This document shows, piece after piece, positions 33,263-42,658 of a stretch of DNA of 64,000 nucleotides; within the stretch, counting starts at the first letter, position 1, and each line of letters starts with the position of its first letter. Both the position numbers and the translations under genes were made by a program. The DNA is from an uncultured Lachnospiraceae bacterium. Its GTDB lineage: Bacteria; Bacillota; Clostridia; Lachnospirales; Lachnospiraceae. The DNA is taken from NCBI GenBank assembly GCA_910583615.1, contig CAJTXP010000015.1, forward strand, positions 1 to 64,000, written 5' to 3'. The notes beneath the pieces were generated by a model. The model was not told the origin of the DNA, did not search any database, and saw nothing but the letters and a program-made list of their open reading frames with translations.

Positions 33263-35726
33263 AAGTACTCTGATATATAAAAGCAATATATACCCAATTT
33301 CAAATCATAATCTCAAAGGTGACAGAGACTTTTTGGCGCAGATACATGATCCGTTTATTCTTGAGATTATGAAGAAAGCAGGATATGATCTTACTTCCAT
33401 ACAGGAGAAAGAGTATCGTTATGCTTCCGTTCATTGTGCATATGCGTATAAAGATGATTATCCATGGGGCACTATTATAAGCGATGATGGTTCAAAAGCG
33501 GTTGTATGTAAGTGTACAAATATAGATTGTCAACTTTTTAAAAATTGTCGCCCTGATTTTGACATATCTGAGCTTGATGTTTATGATATAGCGACACATT
33601 CAGCAATCTTTTCTGATGAACACTCTATTCAGGATGAGCTGATTGTAAATAATGAGGATGCTGTTGCGGCAGGGATAGTATTTGCAGGTGAGGAACGACC
33701 AGTGAACTCTGCCGATGATATATCGGAGCTGAACTTTTCTCCTGAACTGCCGGCGACGGAAGATGCCAATAACTTTGTAATTCCACCTTTGATGGAGGGT
33801 ACAGATGAAAAAGATCAGGTTCTGAAAAACGTCAATTTTACATCGTTTATTGAATCTACGCAGGAACAAATCATAGAAAATGATCCTTCTGCTCGAATGA
33901 TCATTAATGCCGGTCCAGGGACGGGAAAAACGTGGACGCTTATTGAAAAGATAATCTATATGGTCAATAAAGGCAGGATTTATGCAGAAGATATTCTGGT
34001 TTTCTGTTTTTCACGGTCAGCTGTGGGAGTTATAAAAGACAGGCTGTCGGCTGCGGCGGAAGAAGGAAGAATCGGTTATGAATGGCGTGATATAGATATT
34101 CGCACCTTCGATTCTTTTTCTACATATATGTTGGCGTGGATTCAAAAAGAACTTCCGGAATTGCTTCCGGCGAGATTCAATCTTGAACGTTGTAATTATG
34201 ATCAAAGGATTTGCCAGGCAGTTTCTGTTTTATCTCAAAGGAAAGATATGCTTACTGATTATCGACATGTTTTTGTTGATGAAGTTCAGGATCTTGTGGG
34301 TAACCGTGCACAACTTGTGCTTGCGCTGTTAAAAGGATTGCCGGAGACATGCGGATTTACACTGCTTGGTGATTCATGTCAGTCTTTGTATGATTATTTT
34401 TCAGCAGATGACGCTGACGTCATGTATTCTAAAAAGTTTTATCAGGACATTTTTAACAGTTTTCCAATGGCAGATTACTATTCACTTACGGAAAATCACA
34501 GACAGGGGGATAAGCTGGGCGCAGTAACAATTCCATATAGAATGGCGATTCTGACAGGGACAGCACAGGAGAGGTGTTCAGAGGCATCGGCACTTTTTAA
34601 AGCTGTCCCGCCATCCGGCATCCATCTTCAAACTTTTTCCAGGGAGGATGCGGCTGCTTATATGGATAAGGGGACCTTGGGGATACTTACCCGGACGAAT
34701 GGTCAGGCGCTTCAAATATCTGCCTGGTTACGAACAGAAGGAATTCCACATGAGCTGCTTCGTGGATCAGGTACTTCTGCACTGGGTGACTGGATTTCCG
34801 GAATATTTACGGAATGGGGAAATGAAACGATAGATGAACCATCATTTATACAAAAACATATCACCCTGTTTCCGGATCTTGGATATGAAAAGGCAAGAAG
34901 TCGTTGGGCAGCGCTTGTCAGCACTCAACATGGGGCGTTGAAACGGCGTCTGGAAATAAAAGATCTTCTGTCGGGTCTGCTTCATAATGCGCGTGATTCA
35001 GAGCTTTACGAATCAAATAATTTTAAAAAGTCAGCCATTATGGTAAGTAATGTTCACAGGGCAAAAGGCAGGGAATTTGATTCGGTTATTGTAATAGATG
35101 ATGTGATCAGTGCTGTGACAGATACAACGCATGATGACATTCTTGAACATAAAGTCTGTTATGTTGCTTTGACACGTCCTAAAAAAATAATTGAACGCGT
35201 TTCATTACCTGTGCAATATATTTACATTACTCCAAATGAGACAAGGCGTTGTGCGAAAGCGTCCCGTTCCCGCCCAGGCAGGAAATCTTATATTTCTCAT
35301 TTTGAAGTTGGCGGAGATTATGATATTGATCAGACATCCTTTGCAGAAAATGTACAGCAACAGGAATTTATCAGAAATGAACTCAAACCCGGAACTCGAC
35401 TGAAACTGAAAAAATGTCCCAGAGAAAAAAATGGGTATGTTACATACAGTATTGTTTTAGAAGACAGAGAATGTACGGTTCTTGGATATACGGGAAAAGC
35501 TTTTGCTTCTGAACTGGATTCTTCCATGCAGAGAATTCTTAAAATATCATCTCATGTAAACTATGAGATTTTTCCACATGCTTTTTGTGATGTTTATGTT
35601 GGAGATAAAATAAGCTGCATATCTTCCGTGCAGGCTCCGCAGGGAGCCAGAACATATGGCGGCATATCTGTCTGGACTGGTTTTACTATTACAGGGTTTG
35701 CAACTGTTGATAAAGATACATACTGA
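33249..35726 (+). CDS. UvrD/Rep-like superfamily I helicase with N-terminal Cys cluster
   Basis: An 825-residue SF1A-type helicase. The N-terminal ~200 residues are not part of UvrD; they carry a possible zinc cluster, CKCTNIDCQLFKNC (about 84-97). The motor has motif I INAGPGTGKTWTLIEK (about 217), motif II HVFVDEVQDLVGN (about 340), motif III FTLLGDSCQSLYDYF, an NHRQGDKLG motif, motif V MVSNVHRAKGREFDSVIVID (about 598) and motif VI VCYVALTRPKK. It should unwind DNA 3'-5'. A ~170-residue C-terminal extension is unassigned. Its start overlaps the Hsp70-like gene, implying joint production. Confidence 0.88.
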   Translation: MENGESTLIYKSNIYPISNHNLKGDRDFLAQIHDPFILEIMKKAGYDLTSIQEKEYRYASVHCAYAYKDDYPWGTIISDDGSKAVVCKCTNIDCQLFKNCRPDFDISELDVYDIATHSAIFSDEHSIQDELIVNNEDAVAAGIVFAGEERPVNSADDISELNFSPELPATEDANNFVIPPLMEGTDEKDQVLKNVNFTSFIESTQEQIIENDPSARMIINAGPGTGKTWTLIEKIIYMVNKGRIYAEDILVFCFSRSAVGVIKDRLSAAAEEGRIGYEWRDIDIRTFDSFSTYMLAWIQKELPELLPARFNLERCNYDQRICQAVSVLSQRKDMLTDYRHVFVDEVQDLVGNRAQLVLALLKGLPETCGFTLLGDSCQSLYDYFSADDADVMYSKKFYQDIFNSFPMADYYSLTENHRQGDKLGAVTIPYRMAILTGTAQERCSEASALFKAVPPSGIHLQTFSREDAAAYMDKGTLGILTRTNGQALQISAWLRTEGIPHELLRGSGTSALGDWISGIFTEWGNETIDEPSFIQKHITLFPDLGYEKARSRWAALVSTQHGALKRRLEIKDLLSGLLHNARDSELYESNNFKKSAIMVSNVHRAKGREFDSVIVIDDVISAVTDTTHDDILEHKVCYVALTRPKKIIERVSLPVQYIYITPNETRRCAKASRSRPGRKSYISHFEVGGDYDIDQTSFAENVQQQEFIRNELKPGTRLKLKKCPREKNGYVTYSIVLEDRECTVLGYTGKAFASELDSSMQRILKISSHVNYEIFPHAFCDVYVGDKISCISSVQAPQGARTYGGISVWTGFTITGFATVDKDTY

Positions 35727-35758
35727 GTACGACTGCGGTAGTTGTTGGAGGTTTACCT

Positions 35759-38700
35759 ATGAACAGATATTCGAAGTACTACGAAGCAAGAGATATTGTG
35801 ACGCGTATTCTTTTTCAGGATTTTGTTGGACCAGTATACGAGGATGAATGTCTGGCAGAGTTGCCGGTTCATTATTATATCATGGGGAAATTATATCCGC
35901 AAAGCAACTTATCCGAAGCACTTGATCTTGCCCGTAACCCACTTTTGGAAAATGATGTGGAAACATATGACGCATCTGTGTCATTAAGCAATCAAAACAA
36001 CCCATCATCCATGGGTATTACGGTAACCTTGAAACCTAGTATATCACAGATCAGAGTTTCAGGAGGATATGCATTTTACCAGCATATTCCATTTGAAAAC
36101 GCGAAAGAGTTCGGGATTGATCCATCTAAATGGGAAGCGCTTGAACGGAAACCGGCGGATCTCTGGAAAAGAAAAACTTTTACATATTCGGAAACCATTA
36201 ATTTTACTGACAAAAGAGTAGAGTACAGGGAGCTTGAAGGAAATCTTCAGCTTCAGGTTTACACGCATTCCCTTCTGGAATCGGGTGAGCGGGTAATTAC
36301 AATTGCTTTGATTAATGAAAATCAACCAGAAAGCAGCAATTTGTTAACTACTTCGGTTTCATGTGCCTTTCAGCCCGTTATTCATATTGAAGGTATTGAA
36401 AAAGAGTCTGTTTTTACAAATGTCAGCAGGCAGACATACCTTACCACTGACCCGGAGCTTTTGGAACTTGATATGTTATATTCGGATGTTCACTGCTATG
36501 GTCAGGGACACGGGTGTTCGGTTATATGGGATAGAGAGCACGAAATTCCGGAATGGGTTGAATCCTCATTTTTTCCAGAATTTAATCTGCTTCAAATGAA
36601 AGCTGCAGATGTTGAAGAGGGGAATATTCTGTCGATGAAATTTCTTTCAACAGCGTCGTCAGAAGAGATTATATCTGGATTGTCAGCATTTGCCGAAAAA
36701 TATCAGGTTTGGATAAATGCTCTTCAAGATAAAGTTTCCAGAGTAAACGATTCTCTCAAAGAGACTGCAAAACAGAATATTGATAAATGCCAAAATGCCT
36801 GTGACAGAATTGTTTCTGCTGTTCACCTTCTTGATGAAAGTGCAAAGGCAGACAATAAAGCATTCCGGGCTTTCCAACTGGCAAATGAAGCCATGCTTAT
36901 GCAGAGAAGACAAAGCATTTTGAAAAATAAAGGTCAGTATGATCCAGATAAAGTTACATGGTATCCGTTTCAGCTGGCATTCATTCTTCATGAGCTTTCA
37001 TCGTTTATAGAGCCGTTTGGTCATCCGGGACAGGATATTCCGGACAGAGAAATGGTTGATCTGTTATGGTTTCCAACAGGCGGCGGAAAGACCGAAGCCT
37101 ATTTGGGAATCACTGCTTTTGTAATATTTCTTCGCAGACTTCGTGATCATTCTGCGGATGGGGTCACTGTAATTATGCGATACACTTTACGACTTCTGAC
37201 GCTCCAACAGTTTGAGCGTGCAAGCATATTAATATTTGCATGCGAACTGCTCAGGCAGAAGTATCATCTGGGTGGTTCGGAAATATCAATTGGCCTCTGG
37301 GTAGGAGGAGATCTGACACCAAATAATCTAAAGGAAGCACGTTCGGGTCTTCATAAACAGATTGAAGGTGTTGCAGATGAAAGGTCCAATCCTGTTCAGA
37401 TTCGAGTTTGTCCTTGGTGCGGAGAAAAGCTTGCTGCAGCAGATTATTCTGTGGATCTTCAGGAAAAGCGCATGAAAATCCGTTGCAAAAACCTTTCCTG
37501 TAGTTTTCATAGTCTGTCTGCCGGGCTTCCGGTACATATTATTGATGAGGCAATTTATGAGCATCTTCCAACATTCATTGTTGCAACGGTGGATAAGTTT
37601 GCACAGATTCCACTGAATGATCAGCCGGCTGCTTTTTTTGGTATCGGGAATGGAAAGCAGCCCCCGGAACTGATTATACAGGATGAACTTCATTTGATTT
37701 CCGGTCCCCTTGGTACAATGACAGGCTTGTATGAAGCTGCTATCACAAAGCTTTGCGAAAGAAATGGAGTTCATGCGAAAGTTGTTGCATCGACGGCAAC
37801 AATTAGAAATGCTTCTCAGCAGATTCTTTCACTTTATGGCCGAAAACATACGCAGTTTCCTCCACAGGGACTTTCGGCGAAGGATTCTTTTTTTGCCGTT
37901 CAATCTACTGAAGATGATCGTCCGGCACGAAAATATCTGGGAATTATGGGTATTGGAACTACTGCTACGACAACTTTAATCAGAGTAAATGCAGCCATGC
38001 TGTTTGCGACCAGATATCTTGCGGCAATTGGATTTTCTGATGATGTGGTTGACAGTTTCTGGACTATAACCGGATATTTTAACAGTCTCCGTGAATTGGG
38101 AAGTGCCAGCACTCAACTCCTTGATGATGTCCAGAGTAGATTTGAGTATCTTGCAAGGACAAAATTTGCAGAAATGTATCAGGGTGTGGATCTGTCGCGA
38201 GACTATATCTATACGGAAGAGTTAACAAGTCGTATGAGTAATTCTGAAATAGCAGATATCATTCAGGACAGGTTAAAGCGTCGTTATACTGCTGAAAACC
38301 ATGATGATGCATATGATTATCTCCTTGCATCCAATATGATTTCGGTCGGTGTTGATGTGGGGAGGTTGGGCACGATGGTAGTTGCAGGTCAGCCCAAGAC
38401 CAATGCAGAATATATTCAGGCTACCAGTCGCGTGGGACGTGACAATCCTGGATTGGTTGTCACAGTTTATAATGCTTCGCGTTCCAGAGATCGTTCCCAT
38501 TATGAGCAGTTTCTTAAGTATCATTCTGCGCTTTATCGTTATGTTGAAGCAACAAGCCTTACGCCATTTTCGGATCGTGCCCGCGATCGGGCTCTGCATG
38601 CGCTTTATGTTACGTTGTGTCGTTATTTTGTAGAAGGGCTTCGCAGGAATGACCAGGCAGGAAATTACAGTACTGAAAATCCTGAGGTCATGAAAGTACG

Positions 38701-38941
38701 GAAGATTATAACGGATTATGTTCAAAAAATTGATCCGGACGAACTGATTGCGGTAAGTAATGAGCTTGACGATATAGAAGATGAATGGGGATTCCTCTCC
38801 GGCAGTCCTCTGGTATATAGAAGTTTTAAAAATGAGAAAAAACTCCTGAAGCCTGATATCGAAAACGACCGTTTCAGGACAATGAACAGTATGAGAAGTG
38901 TAGATGGCCAGTCTGGCATCTATTTATTGGGAGGTCAATAA
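35759..38941 (+). CDS. drmA: DrmA-type DISARM helicase
   Basis: A 1060-residue SF2 helicase matching DISARM DrmA. Residues 1-400 form the non-helicase N-terminal part. Motif I is LWFPTGGGKTEAYLGI (about 436), followed by a zinc-ribbon-like CPWCGEKL...CKNLSC (about 548-580), motif II LIIQDELHLISGPLG (about 638), motif III VASTATIRNAS (about 675), GVDVGRLGTMVVAGQP (about 863) and motif VI YIQATSRVGRDNPG (about 884). The DELH box and the C-terminal layout are typical of DrmA. DrmA with DrmB forms the core of DISARM, blocking phage DNA soon after entry. drmB begins 1 bp after its stop. Confidence 0.88.
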   Translation: MNRYSKYYEARDIVTRILFQDFVGPVYEDECLAELPVHYYIMGKLYPQSNLSEALDLARNPLLENDVETYDASVSLSNQNNPSSMGITVTLKPSISQIRVSGGYAFYQHIPFENAKEFGIDPSKWEALERKPADLWKRKTFTYSETINFTDKRVEYRELEGNLQLQVYTHSLLESGERVITIALINENQPESSNLLTTSVSCAFQPVIHIEGIEKESVFTNVSRQTYLTTDPELLELDMLYSDVHCYGQGHGCSVIWDREHEIPEWVESSFFPEFNLLQMKAADVEEGNILSMKFLSTASSEEIISGLSAFAEKYQVWINALQDKVSRVNDSLKETAKQNIDKCQNACDRIVSAVHLLDESAKADNKAFRAFQLANEAMLMQRRQSILKNKGQYDPDKVTWYPFQLAFILHELSSFIEPFGHPGQDIPDREMVDLLWFPTGGGKTEAYLGITAFVIFLRRLRDHSADGVTVIMRYTLRLLTLQQFERASILIFACELLRQKYHLGGSEISIGLWVGGDLTPNNLKEARSGLHKQIEGVADERSNPVQIRVCPWCGEKLAAADYSVDLQEKRMKIRCKNLSCSFHSLSAGLPVHIIDEAIYEHLPTFIVATVDKFAQIPLNDQPAAFFGIGNGKQPPELIIQDELHLISGPLGTMTGLYEAAITKLCERNGVHAKVVASTATIRNASQQILSLYGRKHTQFPPQGLSAKDSFFAVQSTEDDRPARKYLGIMGIGTTATTTLIRVNAAMLFATRYLAAIGFSDDVVDSFWTITGYFNSLRELGSASTQLLDDVQSRFEYLARTKFAEMYQGVDLSRDYIYTEELTSRMSNSEIADIIQDRLKRRYTAENHDDAYDYLLASNMISVGVDVGRLGTMVVAGQPKTNAEYIQATSRVGRDNPGLVVTVYNASRSRDRSHYEQFLKYHSALYRYVEATSLTPFSDRARDRALHALYVTLCRYFVEGLRRNDQAGNYSTENPEVMKVRKIITDYVQKIDPDELIAVSNELDDIEDEWGFLSGSPLVYRSFKNEKKLLKPDIENDRFRTMNSMRSVDGQSGIYLLGGQ

Positions 38942-38942
38942 A

Positions 38943-40802
38943 ATGGCAGGTATACGTTTTGGCTCCAGTCGGGCACAATCAAAGTCGAAAAAAATATTTG
39001 TTGGAAAGTTGAGGAAAACACAGCTGGTTACAACATTTGGCAGCGGGGCAATTGTGGATATGCCGGATTATTCCGTTATTATTGCGGGGACTGATTACTG
39101 GAAATCATTCAGTCCTGTTTTACATGAGCCAAATCTTGAAAAAATGCTGAGAGTATCTCATTTTAAAGAACCATATGTTTCAGACTCAAATAATACGGAA
39201 TCACATGATATCCTTGCTTTCCGATTCCCGTATTTTCATTTTTGTCCGGATGAAAACTGTGGAAGACTTATGCCATATTGGGCATTCGGTGATGGAAAGG
39301 ATCGTACATGCTCGAACGGACACACAAAGCGGAATATTGTTCCTTCTCGTTTTGTCATAGCATGTGTTAACGGACATCTTGAAGACTTTCCATACGATTG
39401 GTGGGTTCATCGAGGTGATTTCAGTGAATGTTCATCGGAAAACCGAAATAACGCGCTTCGAATATCATTTTCTGATCAGACAGGAGGGCTTGAAAGTATT
39501 GTGATCAAATGCAAGGCCTGTGGAGCAACAAGGACTATGGCCGGATGTATGGGAAAAGATGCTTTGAGAGGATATCATTGTCATGGAAGACGTCCCTGGC
39601 TGGGGAGGCGTAAAGAACATAACGATCCGGATGTCTGTACCTGTCAGATGCGTACGCTTCAAAGAGGTGCTTCTAATGTTTATTTTTCAGTTACAGCGAG
39701 CGCATTGACAATTCCTCCATGGAGCAGCAAAATTCAGCAGGAGATATCTCGCAATTGGGAAAATATAGAATCTATTCTGGCAAGTAATCCAAATGAGGAA
39801 AATATTCGGTATGGTGTGCAGGGCGCATTTTATCCCCTTCTTGCACAGAGGATCTGTTCTTTGGACGAGCTCGTTGAAGAGGTTAAAAGACGGTATGCTG
39901 GATCCGGAGAAGGTGAGTATTCCGGCAGAAATCTCAGAGAAGATGAATATCGCGTTTTTTGTATGGGTGATTATGACAAGGAAACCGACCTCCAGTTTAG
40001 AATTTCACGTACAGATGTGCCGGAATTTCTGGAGGGATATATTGAGGATATAGTACTTGCAAAACGATTAAGAGAAGTGCTTGCCCTTAGAGGTTTCCGT
40101 CGTATCTCTCCTGAACAGCCCAATGAGGATGATGAACAGTTTGCCGGTTATCATCAGGATAGGGACTGTATTCTTTTAAGTGACTGTGAATTAAACTGGT
40201 TACCGGCTATAGAATTGCTGGGAGAAGGTTTGTTTATTCGACTTCGTGAAGACAAATTAGTTGAGTGGGAGACTCAATACGGAAAAGAGTACGATACCAT
40301 GCAGAGCCGTCTGGAAAGAAGCAATGTCGGATGCGAAAATTTTTCACCCCGCTATGTTTTGCTGCATACACTTGCACATCTTCTTATTCGTCAATTGTCA
40401 CTGGAGTGCGGATATTCTGGAGCGTCGTTGAAAGAGCGGATTTACAGTACATATCCGGATTCTAATGTGTCAATGGCCGGATTCCTTTTATATACTTCAT
40501 CCTCGGATTCAGATGGAAGTTTAGGCGGGCTTGTACGAAAAGGTTTTCCTGAATCTTTTGAGATGATTTTTCGCAATATGCTCCAGGAAGCATCATGGTG
40601 CTCTTCTGATCCAATATGTATTGATTCAAAAGCCCAGGGCTATGATTCTTTAAATTATGCTGCATGTCACGCATGTGCTCTGCTTCCAGAAACGAGTTGC
40701 GAGATGCGTAATTGCTTATTGGACCGTGCAGCCGTTACGGGGACACTCACTGACCGGGGTCGGGGATTTTTTGGGGCGCTGCTTGAAAGGAGAGAGCCAT
40801 GA
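38943..40802 (+). CDS. drmB: DrmB-type DISARM protein (DUF1998)
   Basis: ATG 38943 lies 7 nt after GGGAGGT (38929-38935). The 619-residue protein opens QLVTTFGSGAIVDMPDYSVI, typical of DrmB, and has zinc-binding-type pairs in CPDENCGRL, CSNGH and CKACGATRTM. It ends with the DUF1998 signature CHACALLPETSCEMRNCLLD (about 574-593). DrmB partners DrmA in DISARM, where the complex loads on phage DNA. Full length. Its last codons overlap the next gene by 4 bp (ATGA). No phospholipase-D-type drmC follows, unlike standard DISARM. Confidence 0.9.
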   Translation: MAGIRFGSSRAQSKSKKIFVGKLRKTQLVTTFGSGAIVDMPDYSVIIAGTDYWKSFSPVLHEPNLEKMLRVSHFKEPYVSDSNNTESHDILAFRFPYFHFCPDENCGRLMPYWAFGDGKDRTCSNGHTKRNIVPSRFVIACVNGHLEDFPYDWWVHRGDFSECSSENRNNALRISFSDQTGGLESIVIKCKACGATRTMAGCMGKDALRGYHCHGRRPWLGRRKEHNDPDVCTCQMRTLQRGASNVYFSVTASALTIPPWSSKIQQEISRNWENIESILASNPNEENIRYGVQGAFYPLLAQRICSLDELVEEVKRRYAGSGEGEYSGRNLREDEYRVFCMGDYDKETDLQFRISRTDVPEFLEGYIEDIVLAKRLREVLALRGFRRISPEQPNEDDEQFAGYHQDRDCILLSDCELNWLPAIELLGEGLFIRLREDKLVEWETQYGKEYDTMQSRLERSNVGCENFSPRYVLLHTLAHLLIRQLSLECGYSGASLKERIYSTYPDSNVSMAGFLLYTSSSDSDGSLGGLVRKGFPESFEMIFRNMLQEASWCSSDPICIDSKAQGYDSLNYAACHACALLPETSCEMRNCLLDRAAVTGTLTDRGRGFFGALLERREP

Positions 40803-42523
40803 TAAAACTGATTCCTGATATCCTTGCTCCTGAAATTAAAAGCAGTGCTGAAAAGAGCCTGTTTATAGAGTTCAGAGATCATGAAACCGACAGAAAGTGT
40901 GTGATTTTACATTCACTTGGAATTGCAGAACATAAAAATAATATTTTCGGAGAAATCGATTTTGTTGCGATATGCAATGAAGGTGTTCTCTGCCTTGAGG
41001 TAAAAGGGGGAGATGTTTCAAGAACAGGAGGTGTATGGGAATTTACGAATCGATACGGTGTTCGTTCTCATAAAAATGAAGGCCCTTTTCAGCAGGTTCA
41101 GGGGAATATGCATTCTTTGCGTCAGTATTTGGTAAAGCGGCTGGGCAGGAGAAATTCGCTGGTTCGTTGTCAATATGCCTGTGCGGTACTTATGCCGGAC
41201 TGTAATTTTGATGCTTCTGGAACTGATATCATCCCGGAGATATTGTTTGATGCGAAAACAGAATGGAATCTTGATATGATTATAGATGGAGCTTTCAAAT
41301 ATTGGCGTAGTCTTTGTCTGGAGCGCCATGGCTTTGAGGGTGGTCGTTTGACGGATGACGAGGTAGACAGATTTGCTGACCTGCTTCGGGGGGACTTTCA
41401 TTTTGTTTCGTCTCTGAAGGTACTGGTTGACAGAACGGCCAAAGAACTTTGTGCGTTAACGGATGAACAGTACGAGATTTTGGAATCTTTATCTGAAAAT
41501 CCCCGTACCCTTGTTTCTGGAGTAGCAGGAGCAGGAAAGACATTAATTGCTGCTGAACAGGCAAGACGTGGTTATTGGGAGGGAAAGCAGGTTTTATATT
41601 TATGCTTTAATCATAATATTGCTCAATATGTAGCTTCTGTCTTTGAAAAGGAAAATGCAGACATAATGGCAACAACGTTTCATGCGTTGATGATGCAAAC
41701 CTGTGGAATTGAATGGTCCTCGGAACTGGATCATAATTGGTATAAAGAAACTCTGCCGAAGTTGTTTCTTGCAAATGATACTGTTCCAACTTTCGATCTG
41801 GTAGTGATTGATGAAGGACAGGATTTGTTGAAAGAATACTGTCTTCAGTGTATAGAACGACTGATTCGTAATGGTTTTCAAGACGGCAATTGGGCAGTAT
41901 ACTATGATCCGAATCAGAATATCTTCGGTTCAAATTCAGAATTGGCTGATTCCTTGAAATGGTTACGAAATAAGGCCAGTGTTGCCAGCTGGAAGCTTAG
42001 TATTAATTGCCGTAATACAAAACAAATTGCAAATGCAAATATACTGGTATCAAATATATCAGATCAGGGGAAAACAAAAGTATCAGGACCACAGACAGAA
42101 TATATTTCATATTCAAACAGGGATGATGAACGAAATAAAATCAATAAGATTGTTCAAGATTTGAGGAATTCCGGCATAGATTGCAACGACTTTATTATAT
42201 TGTCGAAATATACACTTTCAAACATAAAAAACGGCTTGGGAATTGATGGGCTGGATAAAAATTTGGGTATCATAAAATCAGAGGGATATCCCTGGAAAGC
42301 AAAAAGAAATGAAATCAGGTTTTCAACTGTTGCTGCTTTTAAAGGGCTTGATTCCAGAATAGTTATTCTAACAGATGTAGATCAGTTTAAAAATCAGAAT
42401 TCGAGGCTGCTTAATTATGTTGCGGTGTCTCGTGCCTGCGTAAAAATATATATTCTTTATGATATATCTGTTGAGGCTGAACGCCAGGAGATGATTCGCT
42501 CAGGAGTCATACATATTATCTGA
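40799..42523 (+). CDS. NERD nuclease-like domain fused to UvrD-type helicase
   Basis: A 574-residue protein. The N-terminal NERD domain, a PD-(D/E)XK-like fold, reads NNIFGEIDFVAICNEGVLCLEVKGGDV (in parts, residues about 43-70), with the Asp and E-x-K nuclease residues in place. The SF1 helicase follows: motif I VSGVAGAGKTLIAAEQ (about 238), motif II LVVIDEGQDLL (about 333), YYDPNQNIFG, motif V STVAAFKGLDSRIVIL and motif VI YVAVSRACVKIYILYD. It probably unwinds and cuts DNA or RNA and could supply the nuclease step that DrmC supplies in DISARM. Translationally coupled to drmB by ATGA. Confidence 0.87.
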   Translation: MIKLIPDILAPEIKSSAEKSLFIEFRDHETDRKCVILHSLGIAEHKNNIFGEIDFVAICNEGVLCLEVKGGDVSRTGGVWEFTNRYGVRSHKNEGPFQQVQGNMHSLRQYLVKRLGRRNSLVRCQYACAVLMPDCNFDASGTDIIPEILFDAKTEWNLDMIIDGAFKYWRSLCLERHGFEGGRLTDDEVDRFADLLRGDFHFVSSLKVLVDRTAKELCALTDEQYEILESLSENPRTLVSGVAGAGKTLIAAEQARRGYWEGKQVLYLCFNHNIAQYVASVFEKENADIMATTFHALMMQTCGIEWSSELDHNWYKETLPKLFLANDTVPTFDLVVIDEGQDLLKEYCLQCIERLIRNGFQDGNWAVYYDPNQNIFGSNSELADSLKWLRNKASVASWKLSINCRNTKQIANANILVSNISDQGKTKVSGPQTEYISYSNRDDERNKINKIVQDLRNSGIDCNDFIILSKYTLSNIKNGLGIDGLDKNLGIIKSEGYPWKAKRNEIRFSTVAAFKGLDSRIVILTDVDQFKNQNSRLLNYVAVSRACVKIYILYDISVEAERQEMIRSGVIHII

Positions 42524-42582
42524 AAGATGAGTATTGAAATTTTATGATCAGTCAGTTGAACTTGTGGCAGTGATCTGGGTTG

Positions 42583-42602
42583 AATACGGTATAATAACCG
42601 TA
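42583..42602 (+). promoter_or_regulatory. Inverted repeat over a -10 box upstream of the restriction cassette
   Basis: A perfect 7-bp inverted repeat, ATACGGT-N6-ACCGTAT (42583-42589 and 42596-42602), encloses TATAAT (42589-42594), a perfect -10. No well-spaced -35 is clear. An operator over the -10 suits a repressor; the ribbon-helix-helix methyltransferase downstream is a candidate. Confidence 0.5.
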
Positions 42603-42658
42603 TAGTTAGAGATCCCTGTATTTCCACGGCTGACGTTTTACTACAAAGGATAAAAATC

